A stretch of 64,000 bases of DNA from Rhododendron vialii (lineage: Eukaryota > Streptophyta > Magnoliopsida > Ericales > Ericaceae). The stretch spans positions 21,103,501-21,167,500 of the forward strand of contig NC_080568.1 in the NCBI RefSeq assembly GCF_030253575.1, in the 5' to 3' direction. Positions within the stretch are counted from its first letter, which is position 1; each line of letters starts with the position of its first letter. The notes below the pieces were generated by a model. It made no database searches, was not told the origin of the DNA, and worked only from the letters and a program-made list of their open reading frames with translations. Positions 39,148-51,000 of this stretch are shown in pieces. The position numbers and the translations under genes were made by a program.

Positions 39148-41352
39148 ATGGATAGAGATTCCCCGATGGAGGGTGCTTCTAATTTTCGACCACCTTATTT
39201 TGATGGAAGTGACTATGCTCTTTGGAAAACAAAAATGAAAAATCATTTAATATCTCAAGGCATTAGGGTTTGGAGGTCTGTTCTGTATGGTTACGAAGAA
39301 CCTACAATCGAGGATGCCATCACGAAGGTGATTAGAGCGAAAAAGGAGTCCGAGTGGAATTCTGGTGATAATACGAATTGTGAGGCTAATGCCCGTGCTT
39401 TAGGTGCTATCTTTGGTGCTATGTCTAGAAATGAAATCACACGTATTTCCTCTTGTGTCACAGCCAAAGAGGCTTGGGAAATACTTCGTACATCTCATGA
39501 AGGAATAGAGACAGTTAGAGTGTCTAAGCTTCAAATGTGCACCACGAAATTTGAGCAACTTAAAATGTATGATGAGGAAAACTTTGATAGTTTCATCTCT
39601 AGGCTAACCGAAATTGTTAACACTTTTCATAGTCTAGGTGAACCTCTCTCCGATCTCAAAGTGTGTCGCAAAATACTTAGGTCTCTTCCCGAGAGGTTTA
39701 GGGTTAAGGTCACTGCCATAGAAGAGCGTCCAGATGTTGACAATTTGACCTTTGCCGAGCTAGTAGGAAAACTTCAAATCTTTGAGATTAACCACCTCTC
39801 CGATTTCAAACCCTCTAAGTCTAGTACCGGTATAGCTTTTAAGTCCGCCCATGAAGACACCTCGGAGACTTGTGAAGATGATGATGATTTTAGTGATGAA
39901 GATATTACTAAATTTGCTAAAAAATTTAAGAAGTTTTTTAAGAGAAGGAATGACCTACGTAAGTCCCATAAACCTTCGTCTAATCTTGTGAAAAACACTC
40001 TAGGAAATGATGATAAGAGGCCATCGTTTGACAAGTCTAGAAAGCCACAAGGAATCCAATGTCACGAATGTCATGGTTTTGGGCATATTCAATCCGAGTG
40101 CGCTAACACCCTCAAGAAAAAGATGAAAAAGGGACTTAAAGTCACGTGGGATGATGATAGTGGAGATGATGATAGTGAGAGTGATTTTCAATTAGGAGGT
40201 GAATGGAATTCTAGTGCCTCCGTGCTAGTGGCTACCGTTGACCCACCCATTTCTCCTAAACTCTTGTCTGTTTCCTCCTCTTCTAGTCTTGAGAGCATTG
40301 AAAGTGATAAGTCAAGTGCCGAAGTAAAGATAATTAGAAATGTTGAAAATGAAGGCGAGGAATATGAGATAGAATCCATTCATGAGGCCTATGACTTAAT
40401 GTATGAAGACTTTATGAAACAAGGACAGAGAAAGAAAGAGTTGGAAACTTGCCTTCAAATAGTGGAAAAGGAGAAAATGTCTCTTAGGGAAGATCTAACT
40501 AACACATCTCAAGAATTAGATGAGCTTAAGAAGTATAATGCCAAATTAGCCAATAAGTTTGCCATCATAGAGAAAGAGAGGTTAGAAGGATTACGAGAAC
40601 TTGAGGAGGCTAAGTCTAGGATTTGTGAGCTTGAGAGAGACCTTAGTGAGGCAAGCGAAGCCATTAAAAGAAATGACTGTGGAGCTATGAGAATTGCCGA
40701 GATGACGCCTACATTTAGAGACAAGAGTGGTCTAGGTTTCATAGATCCACCATCCCTTAAAACAGGGTCTAGTGAGCCTACGAAGAAAATCACATTTGTA
40801 AGCGCTAAAACTATAATGAATCCTTCCTCTTCTAGCAATGCAAAGTCTAGTGTAAACGAGACACTTGTGAGTCCTAAAGCCATAGCTAATTCTCTTTCAT
40901 CTTGCAACTCAAAACCTATAGTACATGCGTTTCTTAAAAAGAGAGTCCTCACATGTCATCATTGTGGGAGTGAGGGTCACATTCGACCATATTGCTATCG
41001 TTTGAAAAGGGAGATTCGTAAGAAGGGTCAAACTCATAGACCTGTGAATCTTTTTGTCCCTCGTAGTGTCTCTCTTGGTCAATCCTATGTGAAACGATCT
41101 CATAATGTCACTTGCTTTCCTCCTAAGACTCGAAATGATGATTTTCTTTCCCAATTGACTCATCTTGCAACACAATCATCTTACATTGTTGAGGAAATTA
41201 ATAAGTTGACTTTGCATGCTAAGAACATGAATGGTGCATCACGTGTTCATAAGAAACCTAATCATGTTTGGAAGGAAGTTGCTCATGGTTCGTGTGCCTC
41301 GCAACCTCTAGATACTCTTAGAGAGTTTAGGGGTTCTCCTCCTCGTGATTGA
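39148..41352 (+). CDS. Retrotransposon Gag polyprotein (Copia/Sirevirus type)
   Basis: From the ATG at 39148 (MDRDSPMEG) the frame runs 734 codons without interruption; it is open further 5' into the primer site, but no ATG exists there. Residues 10-210 match the Copia gag fold (FDGSDYALWKTKMKNHL near the start; AKEAWEILRTSHEG). A zinc knuckle CHECHGFGHIQSEC starts at residue 305, followed by an acidic stretch. A coiled coil (about 425-511) and a second knuckle, CHHCGSEGHIRPYC (about 603), follow. Gag forms the virus-like particle that packages element RNA. The frame ends at a stop before any protease motif. The intact frame, with no pol, suggests selection or youth. Confidence 0.93.
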   Translation: MDRDSPMEGASNFRPPYFDGSDYALWKTKMKNHLISQGIRVWRSVLYGYEEPTIEDAITKVIRAKKESEWNSGDNTNCEANARALGAIFGAMSRNEITRISSCVTAKEAWEILRTSHEGIETVRVSKLQMCTTKFEQLKMYDEENFDSFISRLTEIVNTFHSLGEPLSDLKVCRKILRSLPERFRVKVTAIEERPDVDNLTFAELVGKLQIFEINHLSDFKPSKSSTGIAFKSAHEDTSETCEDDDDFSDEDITKFAKKFKKFFKRRNDLRKSHKPSSNLVKNTLGNDDKRPSFDKSRKPQGIQCHECHGFGHIQSECANTLKKKMKKGLKVTWDDDSGDDDSESDFQLGGEWNSSASVLVATVDPPISPKLLSVSSSSSLESIESDKSSAEVKIIRNVENEGEEYEIESIHEAYDLMYEDFMKQGQRKKELETCLQIVEKEKMSLREDLTNTSQELDELKKYNAKLANKFAIIEKERLEGLRELEEAKSRICELERDLSEASEAIKRNDCGAMRIAEMTPTFRDKSGLGFIDPPSLKTGSSEPTKKITFVSAKTIMNPSSSSNAKSSVNETLVSPKAIANSLSSCNSKPIVHAFLKKRVLTCHHCGSEGHIRPYCYRLKREIRKKGQTHRPVNLFVPRSVSLGQSYVKRSHNVTCFPPKTRNDDFLSQLTHLATQSSYIVEEINKLTLHAKNMNGASRVHKKPNHVWKEVAHGSCASQPLDTLREFRGSPPRD

Positions 41353-43350
41353 GTTGTTTTGGATAGCATGACACTCTTGTGTGTTTTATTTTCATAATCA
41401 TGTTTAGAGTGTGCGTCTCATTGTTTTAGGTATTTTTCTTTTGCCTTGACTTTCTTTTTGTTATTTTTTCTTTTGCATTTGTCTCACCTTTTATGCCTTT
41501 GGGTGTGCTTGCTTGTCCGTATGATTGCATGCTTGCGTTGAATATTCTCCAAGTATCATGCTTAAGGATAAGTTCGGTATTATTTGATTGTTGAGCTTTG
41601 AGCCTTGAAGGCATCTCTTGTGACCATAGAATTGTGCATATTTGATTATATTGTGAGGTGTCTCACTGTCTCGCTTGAATCTCATGCTCTTTGCTATTTG
41701 TACACACTCTCATGGGGCGTGGTCCTTTTGGTGTCTAAGGATTCTTAATTCTATTCTCGGTTGAATTCTATTTGTCTTGATCTTAGATTGACCAAATGTT
41801 TGAGGTTTACCTTTAGATGCTTTCCCCCATTGATTCTACTCGAGGGACCGCCTAGGGATTAGTGTGAAAGCTTCCCTTTGTGCATAAAACAGTGAGATCT
41901 TTGCTTATTGTCTTTCATTTTCCTCTCCCTATCTTTAAAAAAAAAAAAATGAATATAAAAAAAAAAAAAACAATAGAAAGAAGAAAAACAAAAATTATGA
42001 GTACTCTTTAGACTTGGGTTGTTGCTCTAGTGCACCCCCCTTCTTCTTATTTATTAGTTTTAGAATTGAGGTTGTTGCTCTAGTGCACCCTCTTTACGTG
42101 ATCTCGCACCTAGGGCGAATGGCTACCTAATCATTGCACCATCCTAGGTGTGTGTGTCTCTTGAGTCCATAAGAATGCGAAATGGGGTTTGTGCGTGAAG
42201 TCTTTAGGTCCAAACGACTTATGGTTTGACTTCTTTCATCAAGCTTGTGTGAATTCTCCTTGGGAATCGTTTTGGATATTTCTTGGCTTCTATAAGGATC
42301 TCGCACCACCCTCACAGAGTTCACTTGTTCAGCTTGACAGCATAGAGCATGAAATTCTTTTGAAACATGGTTTATTTCATAACATGATTAAGTTATGCTT
42401 AGCTCTATGCAATCTCTGGTACCTTTATTGCTTCAAATTCAACTTCACGTAATTCCTTACTTTATGCTTGAGTATGATGCTTGGAGAATTTGAATCTATT
42501 TCATGCTTGAGCCTTTTGTGTGGAGGAATGCTTGAATGTTCATTTTAGGGGTTGATACAGTAAGGGGGAGTGTAGGCTTTGAGGGCTACCCATCTTGGTT
42601 TTATTGTTCCAATGCAATTTGAAACGATGGCATGATTAAGTATTTGCTCATAATATGCATTGTTCTTAACTGGTGTTTTGTATCTTCAATGGGTCTAAAA
42701 TTTCCAAGAGCTTTCCTTCATTATGCTTGGGTATGACGTTTAAAAGTGAATATTTGATATGCATATGTTTTTTGGATCATCTTTGTACGTGGGTGCTCAT
42801 TTGAGTTGGTATTAAGTAAGGGGGAGTATTTATTCGTTCTGGCTAAAAGGTGCTTCTAGCTTGTGTTTTTTATCTTGTTGCATGCTCACTTGCTTTATGT
42901 GGTTGAATGCTTGATTTATGAGCATTGCTTGGTGTGAGGGGGAGCTTTTGGGTGTTTGTTCCACCCTTTTGCCTTTTTCGTGACAAAAAGGGGGAGAAGT
43001 TATTTGGTTTGAAAGCCTGGGAGAAGTTGCTCTAGCTTTATGGTTACTTAGCTTATGCCTTGATCTTGTAATTTTCTTTAGATACGCTCATCTTGTTGCT
43101 TATGCTTTCCATGTGATAGCTTTACTAATTGTTTCTATTTCTGTAGCACTATATTTTGTAGCTATCATACCCTATCTTGCTTGCTTGTTCTTGGATGAGT
43201 TACCTTTGCAGGATCTTGGTATTTATCATGGAAGCTTCATTGCCAAGTTGTTTGAGTTTTTAGAAGTTTCTCAGACTTCTTAGGATTTGTTTCCATATAT
43301 TGCTTTTGTTGTTTAAATGGTTTTGTCCCGGAAAAGCCAAAGGGGGAGAT
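41353..43350 (+). other. Non-coding 3' interior with several polypurine tracts
   Basis: Where pol should be there are 2 kb without a usable frame. AAGGGGGAG-type tracts occur at 42562-42570, 42818-42826, 42936-42943, 42985-42996 (after TTTTTCGTGACA) and 43339-43348, the last directly before the 3' LTR. Multiple polypurine tracts are a reported Sirevirus signature. A T/C-rich stretch with two A runs lies near 41939-41970. Confidence 0.8.
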
Positions 43351-44667
43351 TGTTAGTATGATTGGCATTTTCCGGATTTTGTCAAAACCATTGGAGTCTG
43401 TATTGTTCTTTTTTCATTTGGGTTTGGGAGAGAGTTTTTATTTTATCTTGTCTAGATACTCCGCCCGGTGAATGAAGAAATATTGAGAAGCTCTTGCCTT
43501 GAAGGATGCTCAGATTATGTTCGAAAGAGGTATATGCATTCATATGCATTTGGTGTAATATTTTTCATGCATCTCTTCTAAGTTTTATGCATAAACTTCA
43601 ATACAGTAACCACGCCTTTTAATTCCATGGAATTAGTTTTCTTTGTTTGCATTGGTGGGTGATGGAGAAAATTTTCTAAGGCATGAGAAAAGCTTTGCTG
43701 GCCTTGCTTGAACGAAGAAAATTTTTCTAAGGCTTTAAAGGGATCAGAACCGTGTGCCACCGGGGCGCTCTTGTAGCGCGGTAGCACTCGTTAGCGCCTT
43801 AAGAGTGCCAGAGCTCTCCGGTGGCGCTATTCAAAGTGTTCTTGATTTTTGATTTAATTTTAAATGCCAGAGTTTGAATGGCGCTCGCGGAGCGCCCTAG
43901 CAGCGCGCTAGCGCCAGCTCGCGTGCTAAGAGCGCCCCAGCAGCGCGCTAGCGCCCGTCGTGTCTGTTTCTCATTGGTTAGCTCTAGGTTTCGGTTCAGC
44001 ACATATATATTCCTAATTTTCACTCTTTTAGGGTAACCCACTCTTGCATCAGCCACTTTAGAGAGAGAAAAACATTTTCACTCATATCCCTTGTGTGCTT
44101 ATGCATTTGAGATGATCTAAATTGAGTATTTGATCATCCTTTGTCATCCTAGAGAAATACTCTAATATTCAATGTATTTTCTCTTGGTTGATTTGTTTTT
44201 CACAAAAAACTTCATCTCTTTTTAAATCCATACATTGTTGCCTATGACTCTACATGGCCGGATGATTCCGGAGCCGGCTTGACCCGGAGATCGAGGCGGT
44301 GAACTCGTGGTGGCTAGGGAATCAAGAAGGGGCTCCGAGAGCTATATCAAAGAGCGGAGTTAGGTGTCACAAGAGGCTTGTGGGTAATTCCTAATTTGTA
44401 TTCTCTTTGTAAACCTTTTGATTTATAGTATTTTGGTAGATTAGGCCGTGGTTTTATGCTTAGGGTGAGTTTACCCTAAGTAGTTTCCACGTATATCCTT
44501 GCATTCGAGTTCTTTAGTTTTATTGCTATTGTCTTTAGTTGTTGAATTGATATAATAGCATGGTACTTGATTAATGGATTAAAATAGAAGATTGCATGAA
44601 TTTTTAATTGATCGTCCTATTCACCCCCCCCCCCTCTAGGACTCTTTTAGTGCTTAGTATAATTTCA
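43351..44667 (+). repeat. 3' LTR (1317 bp)
   Basis: Collinear with the 5' LTR. By eye I find seven substitutions, all in the right two-thirds, and no indel except the C run. That is roughly 0.5 percent divergence. Confidence 0.95.
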
Positions 44668-44887
44668 AAAATGAAAAAGAAAAAGAAAAAAGAGTGACAC
44701 TTTTAAATCACCAAACTTCTTTGACCACATGTAACCACCAATCCATAAGTCAAAAACATGGGTTTTCTCTTTATCAAACCAGAAACTTCTGGATAAGAAA
44801 AAGAAATTTGTTCTGGAACATCAACTACAATATGAGAATACATAAATATAAAACTACGATAATATTATTAAAGAAGCGAAGTCCTTC

Positions 44888-45260
44888 TACGGCCTCTGAT
44901 GCCCTTTCTAATTCTGCACCGAAGGTCACGTGGGACCCAGAGTGGATCCCGCATGAAAAATCTGAGCCATTCAATCATTTAAAAAAAGACGAATGGGCTT
45001 GGCAAAAACCAGCTCAATCTAATATGTGTAGATGCTGGATCCCATCTTCATATTTTTTTATTAAGAATCCTAAAATCTGAATGAAAAAATAGGAAGATTG
45101 GATCGAGCACCTATACATATCGGATTGAGCTGATTTTCACAAGGCCAACTCGGTTTTTTTTTTTAAATTATTTAACAGCTCAAATTTTTTGTGAGGAACC
45201 CAGAGAGGGCTCGGCGTGGCCGTCGGTGCAGAATTAGTAAGGCCACCGTCGGTGGCCGTA
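44888..45260. mobile_element. Foldback MITE next to the 3' LTR
   Basis: The left arm with TACGGCC, CTAATTCTGCACCGA and GGTCACG and the right arm with CGTGGCC, TCGGTGCAGAATTAG and GGCCGTA are reverse complements. About 370 bp, non-coding. The right tip has an inner palindrome GGCCACCG/CGGTGGCC. Confidence 0.7.
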
Positions 45261-45315
45261 GCAATTTCCTAAAGAAACTTTTCTAAAAAGTAAAATAATT
45301 ATGAATAGAAGATAG

Positions 45316-46755
45316 TTTTTTTTTTGTCAAACCGAAAGGAGAATTTATTATCACGATATAGAAGATGAGTCATAGGATCTAACATCATCAAAGGCTAGGG
45401 TCAAGAGCCATTGGGGAAAATCACCCCTCCAACTCATCAACCCATTACACGATAGGGATTTTCTAGCCACAAAGTGTACTACCCTATTACAACTACGTTT
45501 CACATGAGAAAAGAGACATGAGGAAAAATTCAAAGCAATCCGGAGACAATCTAAAATAATGGTATCACAGTCAACGAAGGATCGATAGCCGTTGAGAGCT
45601 TGAACAATCTGAAGTGCATCCCCCTCAACAATAATTCGAGAATAATCCCAACGTAAAGCAGTAGTAAGACCGAACAGGAATCCCAAAGCTTCAATTACAC
45701 GAGGAGAGAGAGGACCCTTAAATATTTCCATTGCTGCACCCACCAATATTGCATTTCTATTCCGAGCTACAAAACCCACACCACCATTGCCATCCTGAGG
45801 ATTTAGAGCACCATCAACATTTATCTTTATGTAACCCTCCAGTGGAGACTGCTTTGGGTACAAGGAGAAGACAAGGGAGGAGCCCTGTGTTCCAATAAAT
45901 CACACGCCACCTTGTATTCTTTCCACACCAACAGAGCTTTTTCATAAACTACTAATGGTTCCCATTGCTGGCCCTCAAACAAATCCTGGTTTCTATTTTT
46001 CCAAATCGACCAGCAAATCATGGACGCAAGAGCTTTCCCATCTCGACTGTCCACCTCCGAAATCTTCCCTTGTGGTAAAGACATCCACCATTGCCGAAAA
46101 CTCAAATGTTTCCAACTAGTAACAGCATTTAGGGGGCCAAATTTCCACACCTCCCTTGCCCTCTTGCAGCGAAAAAAAACATGCTCAATCATTTCAAGTT
46201 CTTTGCGACAGTGAAAACAAAATGGGTCTCCAATAACTTGTCTACGATGAAGGTTGGCAGCCACAGCTAGTGCATTATGAGAGCATTTCCAAATGAAATG
46301 ACGTACCTTATTCGGGATCTGAAGCTTCCAAATGGCCTTCCAATTTACTCGATCCAGTCCTCCCGAACTCGGTTCCCCCTTCACAGTGGATTTCTTAGGA
46401 AAAAGAAGGGATTTTGCTACATGGTATGCTGACCGGACCGTAAATTTGCCATCATCAGTGTAATGCCATACCCCCTTGTCTGGAATTCCTTGCTGACTGA
46501 CTCGGATAGCCAAAATATCTTGGGCATCTATTGGGCCGAAAAATTCTTTCACCAAGCTATCATTCTATTCGTGTCGTTCCTCATCAATAAGATCAGATAC
46601 TTTTTGTGGTAAAGGGGCTAAATGTGATCCCATAGGAGGTGTGCTTAGGACCTTGAAGGATAGGGCTCGGGGTATCCATGGTTCCGACCACAGATTTATA
46701 ACAAAATAGGTCTTCTGGACCTCTAAAATTCCATTACGTGATCTCTATTAAACCT
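45316..46755 (-). pseudogene. 5'-truncated LINE ORF2 remnant: zf-RVT plus RNase H
   Basis: Read on the minus strand from about 46755: LWSEPWIPRALSFKVLSTP, an in-frame TAG where HEWND is expected, then a frame (46555-45827) with the zinc-binding RVT tail (IWKLQIPNKVRHFIWKCSHN, CFHCRKELEMIEHVFFRC, WSIWKNRN). After a frame change, 45863-45351 encodes an RNase H domain with INVDGALN, IIVEGDAL and NRVVHFVARK. A run of ten T at 45316-45325 is the poly-A tail. The upstream reverse transcriptase and endonuclease are missing. The stop and the frameshift make it dead. No target duplication was found. Confidence 0.88.
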
Positions 46756-47245
46756 TATTTCTTTCTCTGGTTTTTCCTCTTCTCCCTCAACCTACACTTC
46801 ACAATTTATATATTTCGTTTAATCATGCATCACTTGCACCGGAGTAGCTTAAGAGAATAAAAGATTTCGGGGTTTTGGACTGTATGCTTCATGCTTGAGG
46901 CATATATATTGTGTTCTTCAGGAATCTTCATGTAATATCAACATGTAATATCAACATATCCAGTGATTCATATTATATGTTGTTACTACATTCTTCGAGT
47001 ATATATCAAGCCAATAAAAAATATGCATGTGATACCACTCATTACAGGAGCATGTGTCCTCATAATCAACTTCAACTCTGCAACAAGTTGCACTTTATAT
47101 CGCGCAATTTCATTATTTTTCATTGCACTTTTGCAAAAACCACAACTTATATCGCGAAGGCTATATTCCTTTAGGAATTTGGATTATAGGGCCAAATACT
47201 TCTCTTTTTGCAAGATAATATAACTCTGCTTGATGTTGCCATTGA

Positions 47246-47545
47246 TCAATCATTTCTACATCGACATTCTTCGACGGTTTGTGGTTCACTTTCTTCATTA
47301 CTTTTGGTAGCATTTTCATCATCACTTCTAATAATATCAAGAGAAACTTTAAATGAAAATATGTTGTCAGTAATGGTTTTATTTCTATCCACTATTTCTC
47401 CTGTAGTTATATAACTAATTGAGATCTCATTGTTTTTATGTACATGTTCCTCTTTAAAAAATAACTCTTTGAGAGACTTCTCTCCTGGAGATTTATATTT
47501 ACAAGAAATATTAATAGATATATTCTTTCCTTTAATTGCATACAT
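47246..47545 (-). pseudogene. Copia pol fragment (linker between integrase and reverse transcriptase)
   Basis: The frame contains ISYITTGEIVDRNKTITDNI followed by FSFKVSLDI and EPQTVEECRCRND. This is the conserved stretch before the Copia reverse transcriptase, where VEECRxRNDWxKWKEAIQ is expected. The match stops at RND, where a stop follows, so only about 100 codons remain. It is an isolated fragment with no LTRs recognised nearby. Confidence 0.7.
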
Positions 47546-47771
47546 CTTTCCGTTAGGGAAGATACCTAGTATTTATAACACTCTGGTAGTTCAAGGTCGA
47601 GATATTGTTGTTCAACCAATTTATATGGGCTTAGCCTCTTTGAAGCACTTGCATTTGTGGGTTTTCATAGTAGAGTCATAATTTAGCTTCAAAAGACCAA
47701 TAATTGCTTTCACATGCCTATGTTTTGAACTCAAAGAAAGTGTACCATAGAAGAAAGGAAAATAATAAGTT

Positions 47772-47814
47772 GGCCCAACAGCCCAAGTAAGTTTGCTATA
47801 GCCCAACTGGCCCA
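47772..47814. promoter_or_regulatory. Cluster of site II-type elements upstream of the PPR gene
   Basis: Four GCCCA motifs, two as GGCCCA (47772 and 47809) and two as AGCCCA (47780 and 47800), lie about 200 bases upstream of the ATG. TGGGCC/T site II elements bind TCP factors and are common before plant genes for mitochondrial and translation proteins. Confidence 0.55.
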
Positions 47815-48007
47815 AAAACAGCTCAAGAACACCCTACTTCTCATGCACCGAGCCACTACTCGATTCTGCCTCCCTTAAACCCCAGAAAAAACAGAAAATC
47901 ATTTCCCTTCCCCCATCCCCACTGTTCCCACACACACAAACACGCACTGCAGCTAGGGTTCCGATCGCATTCATCGACGGAGTGAAGGTGAAAGGGTAGG
48001 AGAGAGA

Positions 48008-51000
48008 ATGGCGTTTATGCAGCAGTTCAAGGAGACGAAGAGCGTGGCGAAGAGGTCGAAGAAGTACTTGGAGGAGGCGCTGTACAAGCGGCTGTTCAAG
48101 GAAGGTAGCTCGGAGGTGAGCGTCAGGCAGCAGCTGAACCAGTTTCTGAAAGGCAGGAAGAGGGTCTACAAATGGGAGGTCGGCCACTCCCTCAAGATCC
48201 TTCGCAGCCGCAACCGCTTCTACCCCGCCCTCAAGGTTTCTATCCACACAATTTGTTTTTTTTCACTCGCGCTGTGTCTTGGGTTTCGATTTTCTGTCGT
48301 TTCGATGGGGTTTTGGAGTGTGTATCGGCATGTTTTTGCCGAAGAGGCGACTGCTTTATGTCCCAAATATTTTAAAATGTTACGGGCCACTCCTATATCA
48401 TTTATAATAGTCTTAAAAAATGGTTCAATCTTTAATTTTCGCTTTAGATGCCTGAAAAGTTAAGGCCGGCTCTGAAACTAATAGGGACTGGCTTCATGTC
48501 TAGATTGGGGCGTTCTCAGTTTATTGGAATGCGTTGTTGTTTGGTGAAGTAGAGCTAGCACGTTTAGGCTGTATCGACCTTCTAGTATTGTGGTCATGCA
48601 GAAATTGTGCCTGCCCTTATGTAATTTGGAATTTAATTAACTAAAACTTTGAGAGCATGTAGCTTTGGGAAGACGAAATATGGAAAAGTGGACAAATTGT
48701 GGTAATGATCCTAGAAATGTGTTACTTTATTGGATTCGATGTTACAAATTAGAAATATTAGTAAGCCATGGAAGCCCAGTACTGCAATGTAGGTTGTATC
48801 GTATGGCATTTCCGTTCCTCATATTTTTCTTATGCTATCAGAAACAATCAGTGGGCAACACACATTTTCGTTACCTTCCTATGGGTGTTACTGAAAAGGG
48901 AGAACTTCATCTGTTTGCAGGTTCAGATCATAGTCAACTGTATGCTATGCTTATCAACACGCAGAAGTTTTCTATTTTTGTCGCTTCCACATTTCTTTGC
49001 AATGCCATAGTGTTTCTTTTCCTGGAATATTAAAAAAAAATTTTAAAAGTGCGAGAAAATTCAATCATATTTGTGTATCCTTCTCTCTCTCTCTCTCTCA
49101 TCCTGTCAAAGTTGTCTCCTTTATTGTACATCCTAACAAAGTCAGCAGCTGTTTATTTCTAACTGAACCTTGAATACGAGATCTCTACTGAAGTGTTGGA
49201 ATTTCCATAAATTGGATATTGCTTGAAATATGTTCACGTCAATCAATTAAGAAGTACAGGCGGGTGAAAATAGGTTACTTGCCTTCGTTTTGACCACTAT
49301 TCTTTTTGTGTTTTCTTCTTCCTGCACACCTTCCCAAATGTCTGGGCAATCAAAAGGAAGATTCTTCATTTCCCTGTGTCTGAGCCTGGGGCACAGGAAG
49401 TGCTTCAACCCAGATGGTATGGAAGCTGAAATAAAATTGCGCGGGTATGGAAGACACACACGTCTTTACTAACCAGTACATATACTGTTGAACACTTGGA
49501 ACTTCTAGCTGAGGCCTTCATGCAGCTGACCTTAACTACTTGACACTAAAGCTGATCTCATTGAGGGCTGTATGAAATGGTCAGTTAGTGGAGGAAACGG
49601 TTAGTTCTAACTACTTGACACTAAAGCTGATCTCATTGAGGGCTGTATGAAATGGTCAGTTAGTGGAGGAAACGGTTAGTTCTTTAGGATCTTGCTTGTT
49701 TCAATGAAGTTTTCATTGCTATAATCAACGGTGTTGACTTACTTCTTCTGCTGTTCTTTACTCTTATCTAAAGTACTTTCGGTAACAGTTGTGGTACATG
49801 AGACGTAACTGTGCTTACTTATTTCTAGATGTTCCGGTTCGGGTGATTTAGTTGATGCACTTTGCCAATTCGTTCAGATCCATTGGTGTGTACAAAGACA
49901 ATCAATGTCATGGGCTTTTGCAAATCTCATCTGATCTTGTGGGCCGTAGTTTAATATCGTATCAATCAATGTTTGGACGTGTTAAGTCAGCCTGGAATCA
50001 AATTTGGCAACTTGGCAAATGCTGTAAAATATCAGACAACCTCTGGACTTGTTGTTAGTCATATGATGTGCTTTCGATTTACTTCTAGTTTGTGATATGC
50101 TAGTTGTTTTTTCAGAACTTGATTGTCTGTACACAATTTTATACCAATAACAAGTTTCACTCTTGTAGCTCATCCCGACTTTTCTGATTTCATTGTGAAG
50201 TTTGGTGCTGGCTCGGTACTCATCATTTTCATTTTGCACGGAATTATGATGACATCAGTCATTTTGTCCCATAATATTCTTCTCTTTTTCCTTATGTTTT
50301 CTTTCTTCTTCTGGGTTTGCGAGTTCCAATTTCTTCCAAGATGTACATTACTACGTTTTTGGATATGCAGCTTTCAGAAACTATGGCAGAAAGGGGTATG
50401 AACAAGACCGTCAGTGATCACGCCATACATCTAGATCTCATTGCCAAAGCTCGAGGTGTTGCTGCTGCTGAAGCTTACTTCATTAATCTCCCGGAAACAT
50501 CCAAAAACCACCTTACTTATGGCGCTCTTCTAAACTGTTACTGCAAGGAATTAATGACTGAAAAAGCAGAAGCTTTACTGGAAAAGATGAATGAGCTGAA
50601 GTTAGGTTTAACCTCCATGCCCTACAACAGCCTCATGACTCTCTATACAAAAACTGGCCAGCCAGAAAGGATCCCTTCCATAATCCAAGAAATGAAAGCC
50701 TGCGATATCATGCCAGATTCTTACACATATAATGTCTGGATGAGGGCTCTTGCTTCCGGTGGTGATATTTCTGGGGTTGAGAGGGTCATCGACGAGATGA
50801 AGAGGGATGGACGAGTTACGGGAGATTGGACCACTTATAGCAATATAGCATCAATTTACGCTGATGCAGGCTTGTTTGGGAAGGCAGAAAATGCACTCAA
50901 GGAATTGGAGAAGAAAAATGCCTGCCGAGACCTTTCTGCCTTCCAATTTCTGATCACATTATACGGTCGAACTGGTAATCTACTTGAAGTATACAGGGTA

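Larger units (their letters stand above)
37750..44667 (+). mobile_element. Complete gag-only Copia element of Sirevirus type, recently inserted
   Basis: Two LTRs that are almost identical apart from a poly-C length change flank an interior with a tRNA-Met primer site, one gag frame, no pol, and several polypurine tracts. The element is bounded by a 5-bp duplication, AAAAT, at 37745-37749 and 44668-44672. The gag with a coiled coil and two zinc knuckles, the multiple AAGGGGGAG tracts before the 3' LTR and the GC-rich palindromic LTR region are Sirevirus traits. Lacking protease, integrase, reverse transcriptase and RNase H, it must depend on a related autonomous element. Confidence 0.93.

Noticed and set aside
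47834-48247. 137-codon minus-strand frame
   Set aside because: Antisense shadow of PPR exon 1.
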